From assembly GCA_948435975.1 (NCBI GenBank), contig CAOJHG010000078.1:1-7917 (forward strand): a stretch of 7,917 bases of DNA, read 5' to 3'. Shown piece after piece: positions 1-6,736 of this stretch (the stretch's first letter is position 1; every line of letters starts with the position of its first letter). The DNA comes from an uncultured Oscillibacter sp. Lineage in GTDB: Bacteria; Bacillota; Clostridia; Oscillospirales; Oscillospiraceae. Below the pieces are notes generated by a model. That model was not told the DNA's origin, searched no databases, and saw only the letters and a program-made list of their open reading frames with translations. Made by a program: the position numbers and the translations under genes.

Positions 1-51
1 TTTTACATCTTTTTTTGACTTTATCTTCTCCTTATTCCTAACTTAATGACA
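1..51. other. AT-rich sequence abutting the broken 3' end of hsdR; possible end of an inserted element
   Basis: This edge segment is about one quarter G+C, while the adjoining hsdR coding sequence is far richer. On the minus strand, hsdR reads in frame to ...DTLIV and then meets TAA exactly where the composition changes. HsdR proteins normally continue here with a conserved TSIQKM-like stretch. The simplest reading is that an insertion sequence, group II intron or other foreign DNA begins around position 51. A deletion that joined hsdR to unrelated DNA would look the same. No terminal inverted repeat, transposase or target duplication can be checked because the window ends here. The nature of this DNA is unknown. 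Confidence 0.4.
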
Positions 52-1170
52 TTAGACAATCAGGGTGTCAGCGGGGTTGGGGCTGGTGAGCTTAGACACG
101 AGAACGCGGGTGTTCTCCGTGGCCTGAATTTCCTCGTTCTCCTCGGCGAACCCCCGGTATTCCTTCAGACTTTGGGTTCCCAGATCAATGCGGTCTATCA
201 GAAACACCACCTTGTCCGCGTCCTTGGACGAGGCGATCAGCTGGGCGGACTTGAAGGAGGTCATGGTTTTGCCGGACCCGGTGGTGTGCCAGACGAAGCC
301 GCCCCGCTGGCCGCCCAGCTCCCACTTGGTCCGTGCGACCTTGTCGGAAATACGGTTTGCTGCGAAGATCTGATAACTCCGCATGACCTTCAAAATCCCG
401 TCGGTGCTGTCGGCAACCGTGTAGAATCCGATCAGCTGATGCGCCATGGGGATGGAGAGCAGCGCGGAGGCCACCTCCTTCCAATCGTTCACGGGCATGT
501 TGTTGAAATCTGCCCAGTGGAAAAAGAAATTGGGGTTGAACCGCCCCTCCGGGCCGGGGTTGGCAAAATAGAGCGTCTCCTCCGGGTTCATGGCAAAGAA
601 AATCTGCACCAGGGAAAACAGGCCGGTAAACACACCCTCGGCGGCGTACTTTTCAATCTGATGACAGGCCTGGCTGACGGGAACGCCGCTCTTTTTCAGC
701 TCAATGTGAATCAGCGGCATCCCGTTGATTAAGAGCATCAAGTCCCCCCGGCGGTCCCCCAGCAGCTTGGACCTGCCGGAGAACCTGGGCTGCCGGACGA
801 TTTGATAGCGGCTCTGCCCGGCCGCGATTTCCCGGCGGTCATAAATTTTCAGGGAGATTTCCTTGCCGAAGTGCTGCGTATCCTCCGGGTTGTCCCTGGT
901 GATGGAGATCGTCTTCCCGTTGATGAGGCCGTTCAGCCGCAGCGGCGTCCGCAGGGCGGTGATCTGCTCTAAGATCTGCTGCATCTCGCCGCTGGTCAGG
1001 GGGTAGTCGTTCAGGCGGTCAATGTTCCGGTTGTTCTGAAAGAGAATCTCCGCCCAATTTTGAATGAGCTGCTGCTCCGTGTAGTTTTGCAGGACCTCCG
1101 TCTCCCAGCCGCAGTCCGTTAACAGGCGAACCAGCGCGGCTTCGAAATCGGACTCTTTATCAAATGCCAT
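52..1170 (-). CDS. hsdR: Type I restriction enzyme R subunit, N-terminal fragment (truncated)
   Basis: HsdR is the nuclease and ATP-driven translocase subunit of type I restriction complexes (R2M2S). This 372-residue product keeps the PD-(D/E)xK nuclease domain: D143, then E157 and K159 in HIELKK, and the following QxxxY motif (Q171, Y175). It also keeps the start of the helicase: Walker A HTTGSGKT at 295-302 and motif Ia (DRIDL, 326-330). It ends right after NPADTLIV. The DEAD/DECH box, the second RecA domain and the C-terminal assembly region are missing, whereas full proteins are about 1000 residues. The start is supported by AAAGGAGG (1176-1183) five bases upstream, and hsdS ends only 18 bp before it, so it is the third gene of the operon. 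Without motif II and the rest of the motor, it should not cleave DNA by the normal route. It is best treated as a broken gene whose other part may lie beyond an insertion outside the window. Confidence 0.92.
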   Translation of the reverse strand: MAFDKESDFEAALVRLLTDCGWETEVLQNYTEQQLIQNWAEILFQNNRNIDRLNDYPLTSGEMQQILEQITALRTPLRLNGLINGKTISITRDNPEDTQHFGKEISLKIYDRREIAAGQSRYQIVRQPRFSGRSKLLGDRRGDLMLLINGMPLIHIELKKSGVPVSQACHQIEKYAAEGVFTGLFSLVQIFFAMNPEETLYFANPGPEGRFNPNFFFHWADFNNMPVNDWKEVASALLSIPMAHQLIGFYTVADSTDGILKVMRSYQIFAANRISDKVARTKWELGGQRGGFVWHTTGSGKTMTSFKSAQLIASSKDADKVVFLIDRIDLGTQSLKEYRGFAEENEEIQATENTRVLVSKLTSPNPADTLIV

Positions 1171-1188
1171 GGCGGCCTCCTTTCGGTC

Positions 1189-2373
1189 TCAGACGAACAT
1201 GTTTTCAAGGCAGGATTTTTTAATGCCTTGCAGACGGGTCAGCTTTTGCTGGTGGAGGGTGACAAGCGCGTCCAGCTGGGAGAAAAAGCGGGCGATCCGG
1301 GCCTGCTCCTCCACGCTTCCGGAAAGGTATATTTCGATCTTGCTAAGGGCGGGAAACTTCAGATTCCAGCTGTCGGACGTAATGCCCTGGGAGTTCACCT
1401 GGAAGGTGTGAATCAGGTCCGCGCACTTGAACAGATAGGACACACACCTGGAGTCAACGCCCGGATTTGGAATGAGCACGGTATACGCGGGACTTACGAT
1501 GCCCTCATAGGGGGAATAGCCGCTGGCCCCCTGCCACATCCGCATGGAGTTGTAGGCGATGTCTCCGACGCAGACCTTCTTGTATTTCGACTTGTCCTCG
1601 TTAGAGCTGTCGCGCCGGCCCAGCTCCGAGAATTTTTTAAGACCCTCGTTGATGGTTACGGAGAGGAGCTCCCCCTCCGGCAGGCTCTCCACCCGCTCCG
1701 TGAAACATTCGCCTAATTCCCGCCGCTCCCAGGGGCCCGTAAAGCCGGCACAGCGGATCTCCGGCACAGCGGAGCCCCCCTTGGGGAACATCTTCTCCAG
1801 CATGGCCTTCTTCATGGCGCGCAGCCGGGCATACTTGCTCTGGTGAAGGGCAATCAGGTTGTCGAGACATTCCATGTATTCTCCGATTTTCCGCTGCTCC
1901 TCATAGGAGGGCGCCGGGATGGCAACTGTTTTCATGCCCTCAATGTCAATGCTCTTTCCGTCCCGGATGCCATAAATATGGGGTTTCAGCAAGACATCGA
2001 TAAAATACCGGGACCGGAAAAAGGGATAGTAAAACCTCGAATCGATGTTTTCCCCGTGAAACGTGTGGTACGCCGGGCTTATCACGCCGTCCCGGCTTGC
2101 CTTTTCCAATCCGCCCTCAAACGAACGGAGATGGACGATGAAGTCGTCCTTCCGCACCAGCTTATATCCGGATAAACCGGATTTATCGTATTGCAGGTTT
2201 CGGTCAGCGGCCTCCCTTAATACCGTGCCGCTCCCCTGAACAATGGTCAGGGGCGGAAGCTCGGGATGATTCTTTTCGGAGTATTCCTCAAAGACGTCGC
2301 CCAGCTGCCGCTGTGCCCATTCCTCCGTAAACCCCGCGAACCGTATGGCCGGGACATGTGCCTTTTTCCGCAT
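1189..2373 (-). CDS. hsdS: Type I restriction-modification specificity subunit S
   Basis: HsdS reads the bipartite DNA target for the methyltransferase (M2S) and for the full restriction complex. The 394-residue protein has the classic two-fold plan. Each half begins with a similar phrase (VPAIRFAGFTEEW at 7-19; VPEIRCAGFTGPWE at 203-216), continues with a target-recognition domain (roughly 20-155 and 217-352), and ends in a conserved helix (EEQRKIGEYMECLDNLIALHQ from 158; EEQARIARFFSQLDALVTLHQ from 355) running to KKAMLEKMF and KKSCLENMF. The two recognition domains differ strongly, so an asymmetric bipartite target is expected; I cannot name it. The start follows the hsdM stop by one base, which implies translational coupling, with a weak G-rich ribosome binding site inside the hsdM end. 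A 13-bp direct repeat sits at the junction of the two halves. Confidence 0.95.
   Translation of the reverse strand: MRKKAHVPAIRFAGFTEEWAQRQLGDVFEEYSEKNHPELPPLTIVQGSGTVLREAADRNLQYDKSGLSGYKLVRKDDFIVHLRSFEGGLEKASRDGVISPAYHTFHGENIDSRFYYPFFRSRYFIDVLLKPHIYGIRDGKSIDIEGMKTVAIPAPSYEEQRKIGEYMECLDNLIALHQSKYARLRAMKKAMLEKMFPKGGSAVPEIRCAGFTGPWERRELGECFTERVESLPEGELLSVTINEGLKKFSELGRRDSSNEDKSKYKKVCVGDIAYNSMRMWQGASGYSPYEGIVSPAYTVLIPNPGVDSRCVSYLFKCADLIHTFQVNSQGITSDSWNLKFPALSKIEIYLSGSVEEQARIARFFSQLDALVTLHQQKLTRLQGIKKSCLENMFV
1745..1773 (-). repeat. 13-bp direct repeat (16-bp period) at the HsdS half-subunit junction
   Basis: CCGGCACAGCGGA occurs at 1745-1757 and again at 1761-1773, separated by TCT. On the coding strand, this covers the codons for SAVPEIRCAG, at the exact boundary between the central conserved helix and the second recognition domain of HsdS. 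Part of the match follows from the encoded sequence, but thirteen identical bases are more than the protein demands. The period is not a multiple of three, so gain or loss of one unit would shift the frame. Confidence 0.75.
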
Positions 2374-2374
2374 A

Positions 2375-4909
2375 TCACGTCCCCCCTAGCATATCCCTGA
2401 ACTTGGCCAGGCCCTTCATGTCAAACTCGTCCCCCGTCAGTTCCTCCAGCATGGAAGCCAGGGACCGCTCCGTGCCGGCAATCTCCTCCTCCACCTTGGC
2501 CAGCGTCGTCTCGTACTTCCCGCAGAGGGTCTCCAGCTTACCCGCGAACTCTGTGAGAACCGTGCCGGGCAGGGAGTGGAGACTGTCCAGAAGGGGGACG
2601 ATCCACTTTTTCCGCAGAAGCTCCAGCACCTCCTTATCGGAGAGATTTTCGATGGTATCCTTTGTTTTCTGATGGAGCGCGGCGCCGCGTTCCTTGATCT
2701 GCGTCCGCAGCGACTTCTCCACGCGCATCAGCTGCTCCGCCTTTTCCAAAACGGCCAGGGTTTCCGGCCCGGCTTCCTTCGCTTTCAGAGCCCGCCGGAC
2801 CTTCGCCGGGATGAATCCGTCCTTGCTCTCGTTTACAAAGTCCTGCTCCCTGTCCTCTTCGCTGAGTTCTTCCAATAGGCTTTCGTATTGGCCGGAAATG
2901 CCCGACAGGCGGTCCTCCAGATCCTTCAGCGCTGCCAGATCCTCGGCCAGCAGATTTTTCTGCACCAGGTCAAAGGGCAAAATGTGTCCGACCCAGTAAC
3001 CCTGCTCCTTGCCGTCGGTCATATTCGGGTCCACCTGCTTCGCGGCGGCAAAGCCCTCGGTCTGGAGGATCTCAAGGTCTCCGGCAATCTGCCCCCACTG
3101 GTCGTCCAGCAGCTGGTAGGCGTCGTAGCGGTCGACCAGGGGAATGGTCTCCAGCCGGGAGAAGATGGCATCGCTCAGCAGGGCTTCCTCCTTCGGGATG
3201 TGGAGGGTAAGCATGTTGTCCAGCAGCTCGCTTTGAAGCAGCGCGCCAAAATCCCGGAACGCCTCCCGGTAGCGGGCGAAAAAGTCGGACACCGCCGGGT
3301 GCTCCCGGAGGGCCAGGTTCAAATCCGGAACGTTCAAGCGGCAGTACAAAGGGGTGTCCGAGGCAAAAAGCGCCTCCTTCAACCCGGGGAAGGCGGTCCA
3401 ATAAGGGTGCAGCTCCTGAAGCTCCCGCTCCGGAACGCCGCCGAACATGGAGGCGAAGATATCCCAGCTCTCCGCCTTTTCCGAGGAATCCACATAGCGG
3501 GGGATATTCAGGTTGTAGTCGTTGCGGCGGATGGTGTCCCGCTCCACCCGCTCCGCGAACCCGGGGATGCTTTTCCGGGCCACGACGGCGTCCACGATTC
3601 GTTTGATGTCGCAGGCCCGCAGGGCGTTGTTCTTGCCGGCCTTGGTAAACCCCCTGGAGGCGTCCACGATCAGGACATCCGTGTTGCCGCGCTTCTGCCG
3701 CAGCACCATAATCACGGTGGGGATGCCGGTTCCGTAGAAGATGTTGGCGGGGAGGCCGATGATGGTGTCGATGTGGTTTTGTTCAATCAGATTCCTGCGG
3801 ATTTTTCCTTCCTCGCCGCCCCGGAAGAGAACGCCGTGAGGAAGGACAATGGTCATGATTCCGTCGGGTCTCAGGTGGTACAGGTCGTGCAGCAGGAACG
3901 CATAGTCCGCCTTCCCCTTCGGAGCAACTCCGAACCGCGCGTATCGCGGATCCGCGTACTTGTTCGCCGGATTCCAGGCCTGAGAATAGGGGGGATTGGA
4001 CACCACGGCATCCATATATATGGTTTGGTACGTGTAAATCGGGTCGTTCTCGTTGAAGTAAGGCCAGTCGTCCTCCAGAGTATCGCCGTTTCGGGTCACG
4101 ATGTTCGCCGGCAGAATACCCCGCATGACCAGATTCATGCGGGTGAGGTTATAGGTGTTCTCCTTCAGCTCCTGGGCATAGTACATGATGTGGTTGTTGC
4201 TGCCCGCGTACCGGGCGACGCACTGACCGATGTTGATGAGCAGGGACCCGGAACCGCTGGTAGGGTCATAGATTTTGATTTCCGTGCGGTTCTTCAGGTG
4301 GTTCGCGATGATCTCGGACATCAAAAGCGAGACCTCGTGGGGGGTGTAGAACTCACCGGCCTTTTTTCCCGCGTTGGCGGCAAAGTTGCTGATCAGGTAC
4401 TCGTAGACGAAGCCCAGGACGTCGTAATCCTGTTTCCCATCCATGGGGATGTCCTTGATGAGATAGATCAGTTCGCGGATCGCTTTGGTCCGTGCGCCGG
4501 AGGTCTCCCCCAGCTTGGAAAGCCCTGTTTGGAGGGTGGCGAAGATGTTGTCGAACAGCGACTGGTAGGAGGGGCTTATCAGACGGGTGAAGGCGGACAG
4601 CGCGTCGGTGACATTGTCGGCTGAGAAGTGGGGTCCCATGGCAATCCATGTGGAGAAGAGATGCTTATAGGCGATAAAGTAGCCGAGGTTTTCTTGAATA
4701 TTCACCACGGATTCGGTGTCGTTCTCCGTAAGCTGAGGGAGAAGATTTTCGGTCCAGTCGTTGTCCCGCAAGTAGTTCAACTCCTTGTCGGAGAGGAACT
4801 TGTAAAAGATGAATCCGAGGATATAATCTTTATATTCGTTGGCTTCAATTTTGGAACGCATCCGGTTGGCGGATTCCCAAATTTTAAAGGCGAGCTGCTG
4901 CTTATTCAT
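2375..4909 (-). CDS. hsdM: Type I restriction-modification DNA methyltransferase subunit M (long form)
   Basis: HsdM transfers a methyl group from S-adenosylmethionine to adenine N6 in the target read by HsdS. The 844-residue protein has an N-terminal HsdM_N helical domain (from NKQQLAFKIWESANRMRSK). Next come GEFYTPHEV (185-193), motif I DPTSGSG (215-221) for cofactor binding, and catalytic motif IV NPPY (305-308). The later core motifs GKADYAFLLHDL (about 332) and IMTIVLPHGVLFRGG (about 351) follow. The core ends near residue 510. About 330 further residues, rich in charged helices and probable coiled coil after residue 650, make it longer than EcoKI or EcoR124I HsdM (about 520-530 residues) but like long Firmicute versions. 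The start at 4909 is chosen over an in-frame start at 5005 because AGGAGG (4920-4925) lies ten bases upstream and the protein begins as the family does. It is first in the operon, followed at one base by hsdS. Confidence 0.95.
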   Translation of the reverse strand: MNKQQLAFKIWESANRMRSKIEANEYKDYILGFIFYKFLSDKELNYLRDNDWTENLLPQLTENDTESVVNIQENLGYFIAYKHLFSTWIAMGPHFSADNVTDALSAFTRLISPSYQSLFDNIFATLQTGLSKLGETSGARTKAIRELIYLIKDIPMDGKQDYDVLGFVYEYLISNFAANAGKKAGEFYTPHEVSLLMSEIIANHLKNRTEIKIYDPTSGSGSLLINIGQCVARYAGSNNHIMYYAQELKENTYNLTRMNLVMRGILPANIVTRNGDTLEDDWPYFNENDPIYTYQTIYMDAVVSNPPYSQAWNPANKYADPRYARFGVAPKGKADYAFLLHDLYHLRPDGIMTIVLPHGVLFRGGEEGKIRRNLIEQNHIDTIIGLPANIFYGTGIPTVIMVLRQKRGNTDVLIVDASRGFTKAGKNNALRACDIKRIVDAVVARKSIPGFAERVERDTIRRNDYNLNIPRYVDSSEKAESWDIFASMFGGVPERELQELHPYWTAFPGLKEALFASDTPLYCRLNVPDLNLALREHPAVSDFFARYREAFRDFGALLQSELLDNMLTLHIPKEEALLSDAIFSRLETIPLVDRYDAYQLLDDQWGQIAGDLEILQTEGFAAAKQVDPNMTDGKEQGYWVGHILPFDLVQKNLLAEDLAALKDLEDRLSGISGQYESLLEELSEEDREQDFVNESKDGFIPAKVRRALKAKEAGPETLAVLEKAEQLMRVEKSLRTQIKERGAALHQKTKDTIENLSDKEVLELLRKKWIVPLLDSLHSLPGTVLTEFAGKLETLCGKYETTLAKVEEEIAGTERSLASMLEELTGDEFDMKGLAKFRDMLGGT

Positions 4910-5031
4910 CCTGATGTTTCCTCCTGTTTTCTCACCGCTGACAGGCGGGCTCCGCCGCCGCTTTTCGCGAAATGAACGCGCCGTCCCTCCGCGATGGCCG
5001 CCCAATTCATCGGTTGAAACAAAGTATTGAC

Positions 5032-5067
5032 TTGGGACATTATACTGCTGATATGGAGGCCTTGCAA
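5032..5067 (-). promoter_or_regulatory. Sigma-A promoter for hsdM-hsdS-hsdR
   Basis: On the minus strand, TTGCAA (5067-5062) and a perfect TATAAT (5044-5039) are separated by 17 bases, an ideal spacing. Transcription would start near 5032, giving an untranslated leader of about 120 bases before the hsdM start at 4909. The leader contains a small GGCGG/CCGCC hairpin (4944-4956) and a 10-bp palindrome TTTCGCGAAA (4963-4972), neither of clear function. No start has been mapped; the call rests on the match and its position upstream of the operon. Confidence 0.75.
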
Positions 5068-5230
5068 GGTTTGGCTTTTGTGATCGGGTAAAATTTTTGT
5101 CCCCCCGAGGCCGAACCGGGCTCCTTCCGGCCGATCCGCCCCTGAAAAGCGATGGTTGCGAGCGGGCAGCAAATCAAAACCTCCTCCGGCTGGCCCCTGA
5201 AAAATAAATTTCTCAAATGAAAGAAAACAC
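5068..5230. other. Divergent intergenic spacer between the hsdM and rpmE promoters
   Basis: This 163-bp stretch lies back to back between two outward-facing promoters and carries no convincing gene in either direction. It contains an 11-bp direct repeat GCCCCTGAAAA at 5138-5148 and 5193-5203, 55 bp apart, and an AT-rich stretch near 5090-5099. The repeat could be a pair of regulator sites or chance; nothing identifies a binding protein. Confidence 0.4.
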
Positions 5231-5266
5231 TTGCATTTTAAAAACCGGCGTGCTATACTAACAAAT
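5231..5266 (+). promoter_or_regulatory. Extended -10 sigma-A promoter of rpmE
   Basis: TTGCAT (5231-5236) and TATACT (5254-5259) are separated by 17 bases, and a TGC directly before the -10 box gives an extended -10. Transcription would begin near 5266, about 44 bases before the L31 start codon. The strength suits a ribosomal protein gene. Confidence 0.85.
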
Positions 5267-5309
5267 GCTGTTATAGCGTACTTCGTTTTAGAAAGGGGTG
5301 AACAGAGCA
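5266..5309 (+). promoter_or_regulatory. Short structured rpmE leader, candidate autogenous control element
   Basis: The predicted first bases of the mRNA, TGCTGTT (5266-5272), can pair with AACAG and CA (5301-5305 and 5308-5309), with a two-base AG bulge. This places the ribosome binding site AAAGGGG (5292-5298) in the enclosed loop and closes directly against the AUG at 5310. Compact leaders before L31 genes are known in several phyla, including Firmicutes, and are thought to let L31 repress its own translation. Whether this one matches the described Firmicute motif I cannot confirm by eye. Confidence 0.45.
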
Positions 5310-5513
5310 ATGAAGGAAGGAATCCATCCCAATTATCAGCAGACTACGATTACATGCGCCTGCGGTAATGTGATTGAGACAGGTTCTACCAAGAAGGATA
5401 TCAAGGTGGAAGTCTGCTCTAAGTGTCACCCCTTCTTCACCGGCAAGCAGAAGCTGGTGGACACCGGCGGCCGGGTCGCGAAGTTCAACAAGAGGTTCGG
5501 CCTGGACAAATAA
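5310..5513 (+). CDS. rpmE: 50S ribosomal protein L31 (bL31, zinc-binding form)
   Basis: bL31 is a small protein of the large ribosomal subunit that bridges to the small subunit. The 67-residue product begins MKEGIHPNY and has the C+ zinc ligand set Cys16, Cys18, Cys36 and Cys39 (CAC...CSKC), followed by HPFFTGKQK and [10 protein letters not shown], all typical of the family. The ATG at 5310 is preferred to an in-frame GTG at 5298, because the family starts at MKxGIHP and AAAGGGG lies about eleven bases upstream. The gene is monocistronic, with its own promoter and terminator. Because this is the C+ form, it can also act as a zinc store, and many genomes carry a zinc-free paralogue elsewhere. 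Confidence 0.98.
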   Translation: MKEGIHPNYQQTTITCACGNVIETGSTKKDIKVEVCSKCHPFFTGKQKLVDTGGRVAKFNKRFGLDK

Positions 5514-5532
5514 GTCCGACACTGTCACATGT

Positions 5533-5568
5533 AAAAGAGCGCGCCGTAGCTGCGGCGCGCTCTTTTTT
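5533..5568 (+). terminator. Intrinsic terminator of rpmE
   Basis: A perfect 10-bp stem GAGCGCGCCG (5537-5546) / CGGCGCGCTC (5553-5562) with a six-base loop TAGCTG is flanked by AAAA upstream and by TTTTTT downstream (5563-5568). The A and T tracts could stop transcripts in both directions. Confidence 0.95.
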
Positions 5569-5593
5569 GCGTACCTTTGGAAAGGAAACGGCC

Positions 5594-6085
5594 ATGCGAG
5601 AGCGGGAATTTACCGAACTGATTCCCATGACCTCTTCCCGAAAGCGGCTTCGGGAGGGAGACGTCTTCCGGCTCCAGCCACTTGCGGGAACCTTTTGCTG
5701 CGGAAAATCATTCAACTGGAGGTGGAGGGCCGGGACGGCTTTGTGAACGGGATGAACTTGCTCTACATCTACGACCGGCAGATGGAAAACGGAACGATCC
5801 CCAGTGCCCTGAACGCCGCTCCGCCGCGGCTCATCAACCGCCTGCCCCTGTCCGGGGATACTTTGAAACCATTGGCAATCAGCCTGTGACGGAGGAGGAG
5901 CGGGGGCCGTCCTTCGGCTTTTGGAACGTTCCGCGAAAGCGCTTCGTGGACATTTCGGGAAAGGCGCTGGCCGAAAAGGCCCTCTGTTGGTCGGACTTAT
6001 GGCCTCGCCAGCTATGGCCTTGGTTGGGACGCTGGTCCAAAGGGCCCTGAAAGCCCAGGGACTCACGCTGGAAGCGCGGAAATAA
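5594..6085 (+). pseudogene. Imm26-like immunity protein pseudogene, four frameshifts
   Basis: The region keeps the pattern of an Imm26-type immunity protein (antidotes to polymorphic toxins), but split over three reading frames. ATG 5594, with AAAGGA upstream, reads REGDVFRLQPLAGTFCCGK and then stops at 5744-5746. Frame two carries IIQLEVEGRDGFVNGMNLL and YIYDRQ to RLPLSG. Frame three carries GYFETIGNQPVTEEE and FGFWNVPRKRFVDISGKAL. Frame two returns with TYGLASYGL, and the first frame ends VGTLVQRALKAQGL...ARK at TAA 6083-6085. Apparent lesions are one base lost in the A run 5704-5707, one base lost in the G run 5854-5857, one base gained near 5973-5982 and one gained near 6020-6028. They cancel, giving 163 codons in the original frame. 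The neighbouring genes are intact, which argues for real decay rather than poor sequence. Family assignment is from memory of its motifs; the pseudogene status is firmer. Confidence 0.7.
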
Positions 6086-6094
6086 GGAGGAACC

Positions 6095-6718
6095 ATGGAA
6101 GAATTGGACCCCAAACAAACGAACCGGGCGGAGGCCTTCGCGCTGTGGATGCGCGCCCCCATGCCCATGGTGACGCTGTTCAAAACGCTGGACGTCACCC
6201 GGCTGGCGGGACTGAGCCGCAGACGGGCCCTGAAATTCAACCTGCTTCTCTGCTGGTGCGCCGGAAAGGCGGCCTCCCGGCTGGAGGAGTTCTACACCCT
6301 CCCGGTGGGGGACAAGCTGGTACGGTTCGAAAATCTCGCCGTCAACACCGTGGTGGCCCTGAAAAACGGGGACATTGCCACCTGCGATGTGCCTTTTTCC
6401 CAGAGCCTGGACCAGTTCCGGCAAGATTATCTGGCCCTCACCGCCCAGGTCCGGGATACCAGCCGCCCCTACGATTTGAACGGCGACTACATGGTCATCG
6501 GCACCTCTGCCCTGCCGCAGACAGAAATCGATGGCGCCGTGAATATCTACGCCGGGTTCTACAACAACCCCTTTCTGATCTGGGGCAAGTACCGGAAGCG
6601 GCTCTGGCGGACTGTTCTGCCCATTTCCTTCCAGTTTCACCATACCCAGATGGATGGTGGCCACGCCGCCCGGTTTTTGGAGAACCTCCAGGAGGAAATC
6701 CGGACCTTGACCCCCTGA
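6095..6718 (+). CDS. Chloramphenicol acetyltransferase-like (CatA-fold) O-acetyltransferase
   Basis: The 207-residue protein has the length and C-terminal signature of the chloramphenicol acetyltransferase family, trimeric enzymes that acetylate a hydroxyl from acetyl-CoA. The catalytic block FHHTQMDGGHAARFLENLQ (181-199) holds the general-base histidine H183 and the structural aspartate D187 with the HxxxDG spacing of classical CAT. GKYRKR and LPISFQ before it also match the family layout. Upstream, ALPQTEIDG (140-147) aligns with the ALPW/NPW...TSF region. The tryptophan and the transition-state serine (Ser148 in CAT III) seem replaced, with G147 at the serine position, although an indel nearby makes this alignment uncertain. 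Many Firmicute genomes carry such divergent copies with unknown substrates, so chloramphenicol resistance should not be assumed. AAGGAGG (6084-6090) overlaps the stop of the pseudogene upstream, suggesting the two were once cotranscribed. Confidence 0.85.
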   Translation: MEELDPKQTNRAEAFALWMRAPMPMVTLFKTLDVTRLAGLSRRRALKFNLLLCWCAGKAASRLEEFYTLPVGDKLVRFENLAVNTVVALKNGDIATCDVPFSQSLDQFRQDYLALTAQVRDTSRPYDLNGDYMVIGTSALPQTEIDGAVNIYAGFYNNPFLIWGKYRKRLWRTVLPISFQFHHTQMDGGHAARFLENLQEEIRTLTP

Positions 6719-6736
6719 CCAATCCAAAATTTCCGG

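Noticed and set aside
13..44. Outward promoter from the AT-rich edge (TTGACT at 15-20)
   Set aside because: The only -10 at suitable distance, TAACTT, is weak, and it would merely read antisense into the hsdR fragment.
2888..4624. A 578-codon open frame on the plus strand
   Set aside because: It lies wholly antisense to hsdM, whose methyltransferase motifs are unmistakable. Its Val/Gly/His/Gln-rich product has no recognisable domain and is a by-product of GC-rich codon use.
4907..5005. Upstream in-frame start that would add 32 residues to HsdM
   Set aside because: The added residues are Arg/Gly-rich and unlike HsdM. The AGGAGG site and the conserved N-terminus both point to 4909.
5014..5055. 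Plus-strand promoter from TTGACT (5027-5032) or TTGAAA (5014-5019) with TATACT (5041-5046)
   Set aside because: Spacings of 8 and 21 bases are wrong, and the only 17-base partner (GATATG) is a poor -10. The same bases form a much better minus-strand promoter.
5298..5300. GTG start for L31 giving four extra residues
   Set aside because: It lies at the end of the G-rich ribosome binding site; the family begins MKxGIHP at 5310.
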